DNA from: CAVRTJ01 sp046704825
GTDB taxonomy: Bacteria; Acidobacteriota; UBA4820; DSQY01
Direction of reading: 5' to 3'
Assembly: GCA_046704825.1 (NCBI GenBank)
Contig: JBJKRE010000314.1
Location: 1-30,368, forward strand
DNA: 30,368 nt
Shown: positions 7,541-14,449 of the stretch, piece by piece
Position numbering within the stretch: position 1 is the stretch's first letter
Layout of the letters: each line of letters begins with the position of its first letter
Made by a program: the position numbers and the translations under genes
The notes under the pieces: generated by a model
The model's database searches: none
What the model saw: only the letters and a program-made list of their open reading frames with translations
What the model was told of the DNA's origin: nothing

Positions 7541-9508
7541 TCAGCCGACCGCCTTCACCAGGAAAATATGGGCTGCCTGCCTCTGGGGGTCCAGCTCGAC
7601 GTAGTTACGGGAGCCCTGCCAGGTGTACGTCTCGCCGCCGAGGAGATCCTCTACCTCGAATGCTCCCTCGCCGGCGCCCAACTCGTCCAGAACGAGGTTC
7701 GTCCAGCCCGACTGGCGGTGGTGCGGATCGAGGTTGGCGACCACAAGCACCACGTCCCCCCCGTCCTCCGCCCGCTTGCTGTAGGCAAGGAGTCTGGGGT
7801 TGTCCGTATCGTGGAAGAAGAGCCCGTCGTTGGACTGGAGGGCCGGGTGGTGTCTGCGTATACCGTTCACCCTCGTGATCAGCCCGCTGAGGCTGTCCGG
7901 ACGGCCTCTGTCCCAATGACGTACCTGGTACTTCTCCGAATCGAGATACTCCTCGCTCCCGGGGCGGGCGGGCGCGGTAAGGGCGAGCTCAAAGGGCGGC
8001 CCGTAGATACCGTAGTTGGCCCCGAGGGTGGCCGCGAGCACCAGACGGACGGCGAAGGCCGGCCTCCCGCCCTCCTGCAGGTAGGCGTGCAGGATGTCGG
8101 GTGTGTTTGCGAACAGGTTCGGTCGGAGGAACTCCCGTGCAGGACCGCGAGTGAGTTCGGTGAAGTAGTCCCTCAATTCCCAGCCCTCGTTGCGCCATGT
8201 GAAGTACGTGTAGGACTGCGAGAAGCCTATCTTGGCGAGGTGGTACATCACCTTCGGGCGCGTGAACGCCTCGGACAGGAAGATCGTATCGGGATGTTTT
8301 CGCCGGATACTGCGGATGCACCACTCCCAGAACCGGAACGCCTTGGTGTGGGGGTTGTCCACACGGAAGATCGTGACGCCCTTGTCGATCCAGAATTCGA
8401 ACACGCTCCTCAGTTCCGTCCACAGGGCACGCCAGTCACGGCACTCGAGGTCGAGGGGATAGATGTCCTGGTACTTCTTGGGAGGGTTTTCGGCGAAGCG
8501 AATGGACCCGTCCGGGCGGCTCTTGAACCAGTCCGGGTGTTCCCGGAGGTACGGGTGGTCGGGGGAGCACTGGAAAGCCACGTCGAGGGCGATCTCGAGG
8601 CCCAGATCGCGGGCGGCGGCGAGCAGCGCCTGGAAGTCCTCCAGCGTTCCAAGGTCCGGGTGGACGGCCTTGAACCCGCCCAGTTCGCTCCCGATGGCCC
8701 AGGGACTGCCCGGGTCGCCGGGCCGGCACTCCAGGGAGTTGTTGGGGCCCTTCCTGTTCGTCACGCCGATGGGGTGGATCGGCGGGAGGTACAGGACGTC
8801 GAACCCCATGCCGGCAATGTGGGGCAGCAGGTCGATGCAGTCCCTGAAAGTGCCGTGGCGGCCGGGCACAGGCGACGCGGACCTGGGGAACATCTCGTAC
8901 CAGGCCCCGAAACGGGCCCTTCCCCGTTCGACGGCCACGCCCAGGACATGGGGGTAGTCCGTGGCGCACCTGCGTTCGTCCAGCTTGAACATAAGGCCGG
9001 CCAGCCTGGCTTCGCGGGCCTTTTCGAACCGCTCGGCCTGGGGGCCGTCCCCCGCGACCGCCGCGGCCAGATCCTCCAGGTATTCGCTCTCTTTGGCGCC
9101 CGCCCTGCCTCCCGCCTCGCGGATCAGGGCCGCCCCTTCGATCAGTTCGGTGCCGATGTCCATGCCCGCGTCGAACTTCTTGCCCGTGTGGATGCACCAG
9201 GTCTGGAAGCGGTCGATCCACCCCACGAGCGTGTACTCGTAGTGGGCCATCTCCTCGACGAGAAAGCGCCCGGCCCACCGGTCGTTGACCATCGGTTCCA
9301 TCTGTACTTCCTGCCACCGCTTGCGCCCTTTGCGACGATAGCGCAGGAGGCAGGTGATGACGTCGTACCCATCCGCGAAAACGTCCGCCTCGACCCGCAC
9401 CCACTCCCCCGGAACCCGCTTGATGTCGTAGAGTCCCCCCTCGATCTCGGGGCTCACGTTCTTGATCACCACCCGGTTCAGGCTGTCCTCCATGGTCTGC
9501 ATCTCCAT
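7541..9508 (-). CDS. glgE: GlgE: alpha-1,4-glucan:maltose-1-phosphate maltosyltransferase, 655 aa
   Basis: GlgE transfers maltosyl units from alpha-maltose 1-phosphate to the non-reducing end of alpha-1,4-glucan. The N-terminal part (VVIKNVSPEIEGGLYDIK, then a beta-sandwich and helical dimerisation segment) and the GH13_3 barrel match the family. The barrel carries LYLPPIHPIGVTNRKGPNN, the nucleophile in FRVDNPHTKAF (~D383), the acid/base in FLSEAFTRPKVM (~E412) and the third Asp in FANTPDILHAYL (~D470). Length agrees with known GlgE proteins of about 660-700 aa. The open frame extends to 9631, but family similarity begins just after the cluster MEMQTMEDSLN. I chose the ATG at 9508 (AAGG 6 nt upstream); the third Met at 9493 has GGAG 9 nt upstream and is nearly as good. 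It is the first gene of the glgE, treS-mak, malQ-glgB operon. No glgA or glgC is visible. Confidence 0.95.
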   Translation of the reverse strand: MEMQTMEDSLNRVVIKNVSPEIEGGLYDIKRVPGEWVRVEADVFADGYDVITCLLRYRRKGRKRWQEVQMEPMVNDRWAGRFLVEEMAHYEYTLVGWIDRFQTWCIHTGKKFDAGMDIGTELIEGAALIREAGGRAGAKESEYLEDLAAAVAGDGPQAERFEKAREARLAGLMFKLDERRCATDYPHVLGVAVERGRARFGAWYEMFPRSASPVPGRHGTFRDCIDLLPHIAGMGFDVLYLPPIHPIGVTNRKGPNNSLECRPGDPGSPWAIGSELGGFKAVHPDLGTLEDFQALLAAARDLGLEIALDVAFQCSPDHPYLREHPDWFKSRPDGSIRFAENPPKKYQDIYPLDLECRDWRALWTELRSVFEFWIDKGVTIFRVDNPHTKAFRFWEWCIRSIRRKHPDTIFLSEAFTRPKVMYHLAKIGFSQSYTYFTWRNEGWELRDYFTELTRGPAREFLRPNLFANTPDILHAYLQEGGRPAFAVRLVLAATLGANYGIYGPPFELALTAPARPGSEEYLDSEKYQVRHWDRGRPDSLSGLITRVNGIRRHHPALQSNDGLFFHDTDNPRLLAYSKRAEDGGDVVLVVANLDPHHRQSGWTNLVLDELGAGEGAFEVEDLLGGETYTWQGSRNYVELDPQRQAAHIFLVKAVG

Positions 9509-9683
9509 AGCACCTTCGGGGTCACCGCCGGGGCCGCAGTGCCGTATACCCCGGATGTTTCGTGTGCCGTCGACCAGTGAAAACACCGGCGGGGAGGCGG
9601 AATTCCGGTGTGGGGCCCTTCCGCCGCACACGCCCCCGGGCGCGCGTCGCGATATACGTGCGTTTTAGCGTGTCCACAGCCGA

Positions 9684-9713
9684 AGTCTAACCGCCCGATT
9701 TTGTCGGTGTCAA
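9684..9713 (-). promoter_or_regulatory. Putative sigma-70 promoter of the glgE operon
   Basis: On the minus strand a perfect TTGACA (9713-9708) is followed after 18 nt by TAGACT (9689-9684, 4 of 6 consensus bases). Transcription would start near 9677, leaving a leader of about 170 nt before the chosen glgE start. The rest of 9509-9777, between glgE and the symporter gene, holds no gene I can support. Confidence 0.55.
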
Positions 9714-9777
9714 TCGGCGGGAGAGACTCACCGATGCGGCTTTGGGGCTCGGGCGGGCAGGCCGTCGGCCTTCGGCC

Positions 9778-11541
9778 TCAGCCTTCGTGTACCGGGGGCT
9801 TCAGTCTGCCCTCGGCCACGTATTTCAGGGTCATCTTCCTCACCATACCCGTTAGGAGGAGGATGGCGATCAGGTTCGGCACGGCCATGAAGGCCAGGGC
9901 AATGTCGCTGAAGGTCCAGACCAGCTCGAGCGAATAGATCGCTCCGATGAACTGCATGGCGCAGAAAAGGATCCTGTACGGCAGGATCCATCTGTCTCCG
10001 AGGAGGTACTGCGTCGCCCTGTCGCCGTAGTACGAAGCGCTTATGGCCGTGGAGAGCGCGAACAGGAAGACGGCGATTGTCACCAGGTAGTTGCCGTGGC
10101 CGCCGGCCAGTCGTCCCAGCCCCTTCTGGAACGCCCACGAGGTAAGGGGCGATCCGTTCTGGAGCGCTTCACCGCGCACCCAGAAGCGCGACGCGTCGAC
10201 CCGCCTGCCTTTGGTGTTCCTGAAAACCGCGAACGCGAAATCACCCTCGGCGTCGGACGGTATGCGTACGGTCCCCGAGAAGGGGCGCGTCCGCTCCACT
10301 CCGGTGGCTCCGCCCTTCACAAGGATTCGCAGACCGTCGACGGTGCCGTTTTCCCTGACCAGGCCGAAGCCCTCCGGCCGGCCGTCTTCGACCCGGTAGG
10401 TACCAGCGGCGATGTCCCGGCTGCGCACCACGCCGTCCGTATGGACCCTGGCCCCCGCTACGACGGCCGTGAGCGCGGACTGCTCCTTCACCGCGAGCCT
10501 CTGAGGCTGCTTCTGGCTCCAGACACCTGTGGTCAGGATGACCAGCCCCGTGATCGTGCAGACCACGAGCGTGTCCACGAAGGGCCCCAGCATGGCGACC
10601 ACGCCCTCCCTCACCGGTTCGTCCGTCCTTGCCGCGGCGTGAACGATGGGCGCCGAACCGAGTCCGGATTCGTTCGAGAAAAGGCCTCGTTTGACCCCCC
10701 AGGTCAGGAGAAATACAAACCCCCCGCCGGCGAAGCCTCCCACCTCGGCCGCCGGCCTGAAGGCCGAAACCACGATCAGTCTGAGGGTCGGGAGGATCTG
10801 GTCGGCGTTGAGCACGATCACGGCCAGCCCAGCCGCGACGTACAGCAGGCACATGAAGGGGACCAGCTTCGAGGTCACCTTGCCGATGCGCCGGATCCCG
10901 CCCAGAATGACGGCGCCAACGAGTAGGGTCATGACCAGGCCGGTGACGAAGGTCGGAACCCGCAGGTCCTGGCGGAACTGGTCTGCCACGGTGAAGGACT
11001 GGACCGCGTCGCCCATGCCCAGGGGGGTGATGGCCGTGGCAACGGCGAAGGCGATGGCCATGGGCTTCCAGTTCTTCCCGAGCCCCTTTTCGATGTAGTA
11101 CATGGGACCGCCCGAGGCCTCGCCGGAAGGGGCAATCTTTCGAAACCGCTGTGCCAGTGTGCATTCGGTGAATTTGAGCGCCATCCCCAGGATCGCCGTC
11201 ACCCACATCCAGAAGAGGGTCCCCGGCCCCCCGTAGTGAATGGCCGTGGCCACACCGGCGATGTTCGCGATTCCGATGGTGGCAGACAGCGCGGTGGACA
11301 GGGCCTGGAAGTGCGTCAGATCACCTTCGTGGCTGGGATCGTCGTAGTCGCCCTTCAGCACCCGTATCCCGTGCCAGAAGCGCCTCACCTGTATGCCCCG
11401 GAGCCGGACGGTCGTGATGATGCCCGTGCCCACCAGGAGCAGGACCATGAGGGGCATGGCCGAGGGCCAGTCCCACACGATGCGGTTCAGACCGAAGAGA
11501 ACGGATTTCAGCGCGTCGATGAAGTTAACGAATAAATGCAA
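9778..11541 (-). CDS. AGCS-family sodium:alanine/glycine symporter with an inserted soluble domain, 587 aa
   Basis: This inner-membrane protein imports small neutral amino acids with sodium. It has the AGCS hallmarks: LSATIGIANIAGVATAI near the N-terminus, GGPGTLFWMWVTAILGMALKF, GGPMYYIEKGLG, WGVKRGLFSNESGLGSAPI, and SYYGDRATQYLLGDRW near the end. Many hydrophobic helices are visible. AGCS proteins are usually about 450-490 residues; this one is ~100 longer because of a polar, beta-rich stretch at ~355-465 (ARVHTDGVVRSRDIAAGTYR through GTVRIPSDAEGDFAFAV) between two helices. The start is TTG, with AGAGGTG just upstream and a strong promoter before it. Substrate specificity cannot be read from the sequence. 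After the stop, a short GGCCGAAGGCC hairpin lacks a U-tract, so I do not call a terminator. Confidence 0.92.
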   Translation of the reverse strand: MHLFVNFIDALKSVLFGLNRIVWDWPSAMPLMVLLLVGTGIITTVRLRGIQVRRFWHGIRVLKGDYDDPSHEGDLTHFQALSTALSATIGIANIAGVATAIHYGGPGTLFWMWVTAILGMALKFTECTLAQRFRKIAPSGEASGGPMYYIEKGLGKNWKPMAIAFAVATAITPLGMGDAVQSFTVADQFRQDLRVPTFVTGLVMTLLVGAVILGGIRRIGKVTSKLVPFMCLLYVAAGLAVIVLNADQILPTLRLIVVSAFRPAAEVGGFAGGGFVFLLTWGVKRGLFSNESGLGSAPIVHAAARTDEPVREGVVAMLGPFVDTLVVCTITGLVILTTGVWSQKQPQRLAVKEQSALTAVVAGARVHTDGVVRSRDIAAGTYRVEDGRPEGFGLVRENGTVDGLRILVKGGATGVERTRPFSGTVRIPSDAEGDFAFAVFRNTKGRRVDASRFWVRGEALQNGSPLTSWAFQKGLGRLAGGHGNYLVTIAVFLFALSTAISASYYGDRATQYLLGDRWILPYRILFCAMQFIGAIYSLELVWTFSDIALAFMAVPNLIAILLLTGMVRKMTLKYVAEGRLKPPVHEG

Positions 11542-11607
11542 GGCACCTCTGGGTGTCAGGTATCCGCGCGGTCGGCCCCTGGGAGCCGTTGTAAATTGTG
11601 AGTGCTA

Positions 11608-11636
11608 ATTATGACGCGCAGGCGGAGGCCTGTCAA
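11608..11636 (-). promoter_or_regulatory. Strong sigma-70 promoter of the symporter gene
   Basis: On the minus strand TTGACA (11636-11631) is separated by exactly 17 nt from CATAAT (11613-11608). This is 11 of 12 consensus bases with ideal spacing. The predicted start near 11601 gives a ~60-nt leader before the TTG start at 11541. It implies the symporter is transcribed independently of the response-regulator gene upstream. Confidence 0.8.
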
Positions 11637-11735
11637 ACCGGCGCCTGACGAGGACGCCCCCACCGGGGACCCCTCCGTGCCGAACTGCGCGCCATCTGAG
11701 ACGTGACGCCATGTGCGCAGGCCGGCCTCGGGTGG

Positions 11736-12494
11736 TCAGCCGCGATCGTCCTTCTTGAAAACCATGACGATGCCCAGGGGTTCGCCCTTCTCGTTCCGGA
11801 TCGCTCCAATGCTGCATCCCACCGTGATGATCCTCCGGTTCCTCCTCAGCTTGTACCACTGGAACCCGAACCCGATGGCCTCTTCCTTAAGGTAGCGCGA
11901 CCAGAAGTTGTCGACGGGTTTGCCCGTTTCGGCGTCCAGGAGGGGGATGACCTCTTCGATGCTCTGCCCCACGGCCTGCTCGTGCCTCCAACCCGTAAGG
12001 GCCTCGGCCATGGCGCTCATGAACTTGACCCGCCCGCGGGCGTCCGTGGCGATCACCGCCTCGCTGATGCTCCTGAGGGTCGCCATCAGCCACTGCTGGC
12101 TCTCGATGAGTTTCCTCACCAGAGCGTGGCGGTCCAGCGCCACTTCTATGGCGGCCTGGAGATCCCTGTCCCGGATGGGCTTGTAGACGTATCCGTAAAG
12201 GGCCGCGCCCTTGGACTTCTTGAAGATCTTCTCGTCCGTGTGGGCCGTCATGTAAATGACGGGGATGTCGTATCGGGACATGATCTGTTCGGCCGCCGCG
12301 ATTCCGTCCATGAGCCCCGCCAGAACGATATCCATGATGACCAGGCCGGGACCCAGTTCGCCCGCCCGCTTGATCGCCTCTTCGCCCGTGGTCACGTGGC
12401 CGGCGACCTTATAGCCCAGCCTGTTGAGGGTCTCGATGATGAGCTTCGCGTTGAGCTTGTCGTCTTCAACGACCAGAATGGAACAAGGCGTCAT
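11736..12494 (-). CDS. Orphan REC-PAS response regulator, 252 aa
   Basis: An N-terminal receiver domain (~1-120) shows the acidic pair in ILVVEDDK, the phospho-acceptor Asp in VIMDIVLAG (~D54), Thr in VIYMTAH and Lys in YVYKPI (~104). A PAS domain (~140-245) follows, with ISEAVIATDARGRVKFMS and ALTGWRHEQAVGQSIEEV. The protein ends right after the PAS fold: there is no histidine kinase, DNA-binding or cyclic-di-GMP output domain. REC-PAS proteins like this often relay signals by protein contact or are front halves of hybrid kinases. I see no kinase remnant downstream, so I treat it as complete. No cognate histidine kinase is in the window. I chose the ATG at 12494 because GGAG lies 7 nt upstream; an ATG two codons earlier is too close to that site. 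Confidence 0.88.
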   Translation of the reverse strand: MTPCSILVVEDDKLNAKLIIETLNRLGYKVAGHVTTGEEAIKRAGELGPGLVIMDIVLAGLMDGIAAAEQIMSRYDIPVIYMTAHTDEKIFKKSKGAALYGYVYKPIRDRDLQAAIEVALDRHALVRKLIESQQWLMATLRSISEAVIATDARGRVKFMSAMAEALTGWRHEQAVGQSIEEVIPLLDAETGKPVDNFWSRYLKEEAIGFGFQWYKLRRNRRIITVGCSIGAIRNEKGEPLGIVMVFKKDDRG

Positions 12495-12543
12495 GATCAT
12501 TCTCCATTTCTGCCAAAAAAGGCAGTGCACTAGGGGGATCGAC

Positions 12544-12573
12544 CTGACGGTATACTCTGGGAATTATTATAAC
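12544..12573 (+). promoter_or_regulatory. Putative msrB promoter
   Basis: CTGACG (12544-12549) lies 18 nt before TATAAC (12568-12573), matching 9 of 12 consensus bases. The predicted start near 12580 gives a ~75-nt leader to msrB. The -10 overlaps the -10 of the divergent response-regulator promoter. Confidence 0.45.
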
Positions 12574-12593
12574 CCCTTCTGAAAAAAACACAA
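12566..12593 (-). promoter_or_regulatory. Putative response-regulator promoter, divergent from msrB
   Basis: On the minus strand TTGTGT (12593-12588) and a perfect TATAAT (12571-12566) are 16 nt apart. The leader to the ATG at 12494 would be about 65 nt. The same AT-rich block serves both directions. Confidence 0.5.
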
Positions 12594-12656
12594 TCCTGCC
12601 GACAGCGAATATTGGTCGCCCCGGAGTGTTTTCCTATCCTCGATGGAGTCGAGCGA

Positions 12657-13067
12657 ATGAACGAGAAGGTTCAGAAGACGGAAGACGAATGGCGGAAGAT
12701 TCTGGACCCGGCGACCTACGAGGTGTGCCGGTGCAAGGGGACGGAACGCCCCTTCACGGGGCGCTACTGGAACTTCTGGGAGGACGGTGTGTACCGCTGT
12801 GCATGCTGCGGCAGCGACTTATTCTCGTCCGGCACGAAGTTCGACGCGGGGTGCGGCTGGCCGAGCTTCTGGGACGCCCTGGAGCCTGGCAGGGTCATCC
12901 TCGTTCCGGATCTCAGCCACGGCATGAGGCGCACGGAGGTCACCTGTGCGCGCTGCGGAGCCCACCTCGGACACGTTTTCGACGACGGCCCGGAGCCCTC
13001 CGGAGACCGCTACTGCATCAACTCTGCCTCCATTCGGCACGAACCTCTGGAGGAGCAGAAGGGGTGA
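12657..13067 (+). CDS. msrB: Peptide-methionine (R)-S-oxide reductase MsrB, 136 aa
   Basis: MsrB reduces the R epimer of methionine sulfoxide in proteins, drawing electrons from thioredoxin. The protein shows the family pattern: CRCKGTERPFTGRYWNF, two zinc-binding CxxC pairs (CACCGSDLF and CARCGAHLGHVFDDG), the putative recycling Cys in DAGCGWPSFW, and the catalytic Cys in DRYCINSASI (~C120). Length is typical for a single-domain MsrB, and there is no signal peptide, so it should be cytoplasmic. The ATG at 12657 has GGAG 8 nt upstream. The frame stays open to a TTG at 12612, but those residues do not fit the family. A gene for a thioredoxin-like protein follows after 46 nt, suggesting a redox-repair operon. 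Confidence 0.96.
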   Translation: MNEKVQKTEDEWRKILDPATYEVCRCKGTERPFTGRYWNFWEDGVYRCACCGSDLFSSGTKFDAGCGWPSFWDALEPGRVILVPDLSHGMRRTEVTCARCGAHLGHVFDDGPEPSGDRYCINSASIRHEPLEEQKG

Positions 13068-13113
13068 GGGCCGGCAGGTACCCCCTGCCCCTCCCCGGCC
13101 CCGGAGAAAGGAC

Positions 13114-14187
13114 ATGCGGATGAAGATTCGGGTGAAGCCTTTCGGTGTGTTTCTTATGGTGGTTGTTGCGTCCCTGGCCGGTCTCCTGCTCTGGAGCGGC
13201 GGCGCGGTGGGGCTCGGTCGTCCCGCGCCGGCCTTTCCGAAGGCCCGCTGGATCAACAGCAAGCCCCTCACCATGAAAGACCTGAAGGGCAAGGTGGTGC
13301 TCGTCGATTTCTGGGAGTACACGTGCATCAACTGCATACGCACGCTCCCCTATCTCAAAGCTTGGAACAAACGGTACGCACCGTACGGCCTGGTCATCGT
13401 CGGGGTTCACACGCCCGAGTTCAAGGCGTCCGCCGAACCCTCCAACGTGGAAGCGGCCGTCAGGCGCTTCGGCATCACGTACCCCGTCCTGCTCGACGAC
13501 CAGTACAAGACCTGGACGGCGTATGGGAACCTTTATTGGCCGCGCGAATACCTGATCGACCGCAAGGGCATCATCCGCTACGACCACGTGGGAGAAGGCG
13601 AATACGGGAGGACCGAAGCCGAGATACAAAAGCTGCTGCGCGAGGGCGGAACGTGCCCCGACATCCCATTGATGAAACCGGTCCGCGCCGTGGACAGCCC
13701 CGGCGCCGTCTGTTACCGGACGACGGCCGAGACCTACATCGGGTCCGACCGCGGGCAGCTGGCCAACACGGGCGGCTACGGAGGGCCCCGGGTCCGGCGC
13801 TACGTGGCGCCGGCTCCGCGCGTTCTCCCGGACGGACGGCCCGCCCTGTCCGGACGCTGGTCAGCACATCCTCAGTATTGCGAAGCCGAGGGCCCCTACG
13901 CCTCGCTCTATCTTCGGTACCACGCCGCGGGCTGCTACGTGGTGGCCGACGCCGGGAACCGTCGCTCGTTCAACACCATGGAAGTCCTCCTGGACGGTCA
14001 ACCCGTGCCCGCGGCCCTCCGCGGGAGCGACGTCGTCCAGAAGCACGGGCGCACCTTCGTCACGCTCGGCAGGACCCGCCTCTACAGGCTCGTGGACGGG
14101 AACGTATTCGGGCGCCACGTGGTCGAGCTGAAGCCGGAACCCGGCGCCCGGTTTTACTCGTTCACCTTCGGAACTTGCACTCACTGA
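13114..14187 (+). CDS. Membrane-anchored thioredoxin-like protein with DipZ-type C-terminal domain, 357 aa
   Basis: A basic start and hydrophobic segment (~9-28, VFLMVVVASLAGLLLW) form a signal anchor, placing the rest in the periplasm. A TlpA/DipZ-like thioredoxin domain follows (~45-185) with the redox pair in WEYTCINCIRTLPYL (C71 and C74). DipZ-specific segments include GLVIVGVHTPEF and GNLYWPREYLIDRKG. The C-terminal part (~205-355), starting at ETYIGSDRGQL, resembles the beta-rich domain at the end of DipZ proteins. The CcdA-like membrane domain that starts full DipZ is absent, so electrons must come from another partner. The ATG at 13114 has GGAG 7 nt upstream; an in-frame extension to 12946 overlaps msrB and is unlikely. 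The pairing with msrB suggests oxidative protein repair, but MsrB looks cytoplasmic, so direct electron transfer between the two is not implied. Confidence 0.88.
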   Translation: MRMKIRVKPFGVFLMVVVASLAGLLLWSGGAVGLGRPAPAFPKARWINSKPLTMKDLKGKVVLVDFWEYTCINCIRTLPYLKAWNKRYAPYGLVIVGVHTPEFKASAEPSNVEAAVRRFGITYPVLLDDQYKTWTAYGNLYWPREYLIDRKGIIRYDHVGEGEYGRTEAEIQKLLREGGTCPDIPLMKPVRAVDSPGAVCYRTTAETYIGSDRGQLANTGGYGGPRVRRYVAPAPRVLPDGRPALSGRWSAHPQYCEAEGPYASLYLRYHAAGCYVVADAGNRRSFNTMEVLLDGQPVPAALRGSDVVQKHGRTFVTLGRTRLYRLVDGNVFGRHVVELKPEPGARFYSFTFGTCTH

Positions 14188-14232
14188 CGCATCCTTTACC
14201 CCGCCCCGGCCATCGCTGGTCCGGGACAAGGC

Positions 14233-14261
14233 TTGTCTGTCAGGCTGTATGGGTGTACGAT
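14233..14261 (+). promoter_or_regulatory. Possible promoter of the M16 peptidase gene
   Basis: TTGTCT (14233-14238) and TACGAT (14256-14261) are 17 nt apart, matching 8 of 12 consensus bases. The -35 sits inside a small palindrome (GACAAGGCTTGTC, 14225-14237) that could bind a regulator. The leader would be ~180 nt. Nothing else in 14188-14449 looks like a gene. Confidence 0.35.
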
Positions 14262-14449
14262 AGGGGTTGAGGTGTGATCGATGCTCCCAGATTTTTTTCT
14301 GCGCCTCCTCTTCGCTTTCGTTATGACACCGACTATACCCCGCACAATTTCGACGACATGAATATGACATGATCCGCCGCCAGAGTCCTCCCGGCGGCCA
14401 TTCCCTTCTACCTGGTGACTCACATAATTCAAGATCGGAGGAACAAGTA

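Noticed and set aside
7424..9580. A 718-codon plus-strand open frame opposite glgE
   Set aside because: It is an antisense shadow in GC-rich coding DNA; the opposite strand encodes an intact GlgE with all catalytic motifs, and the shadow resembles no family.
11600..11609. A TTAGCACTC half-site (minus strand) resembling one arm of the HrcA-binding CIRCE element
   Set aside because: The second arm GAGTGCTAA is absent at the required 9-nt spacing, and the downstream gene is a transporter rather than a chaperone.
14262..14300. T-run after the DipZ-like gene as a terminator
   Set aside because: A run of seven Ts is present, but no stable GC-rich stem directly precedes it.
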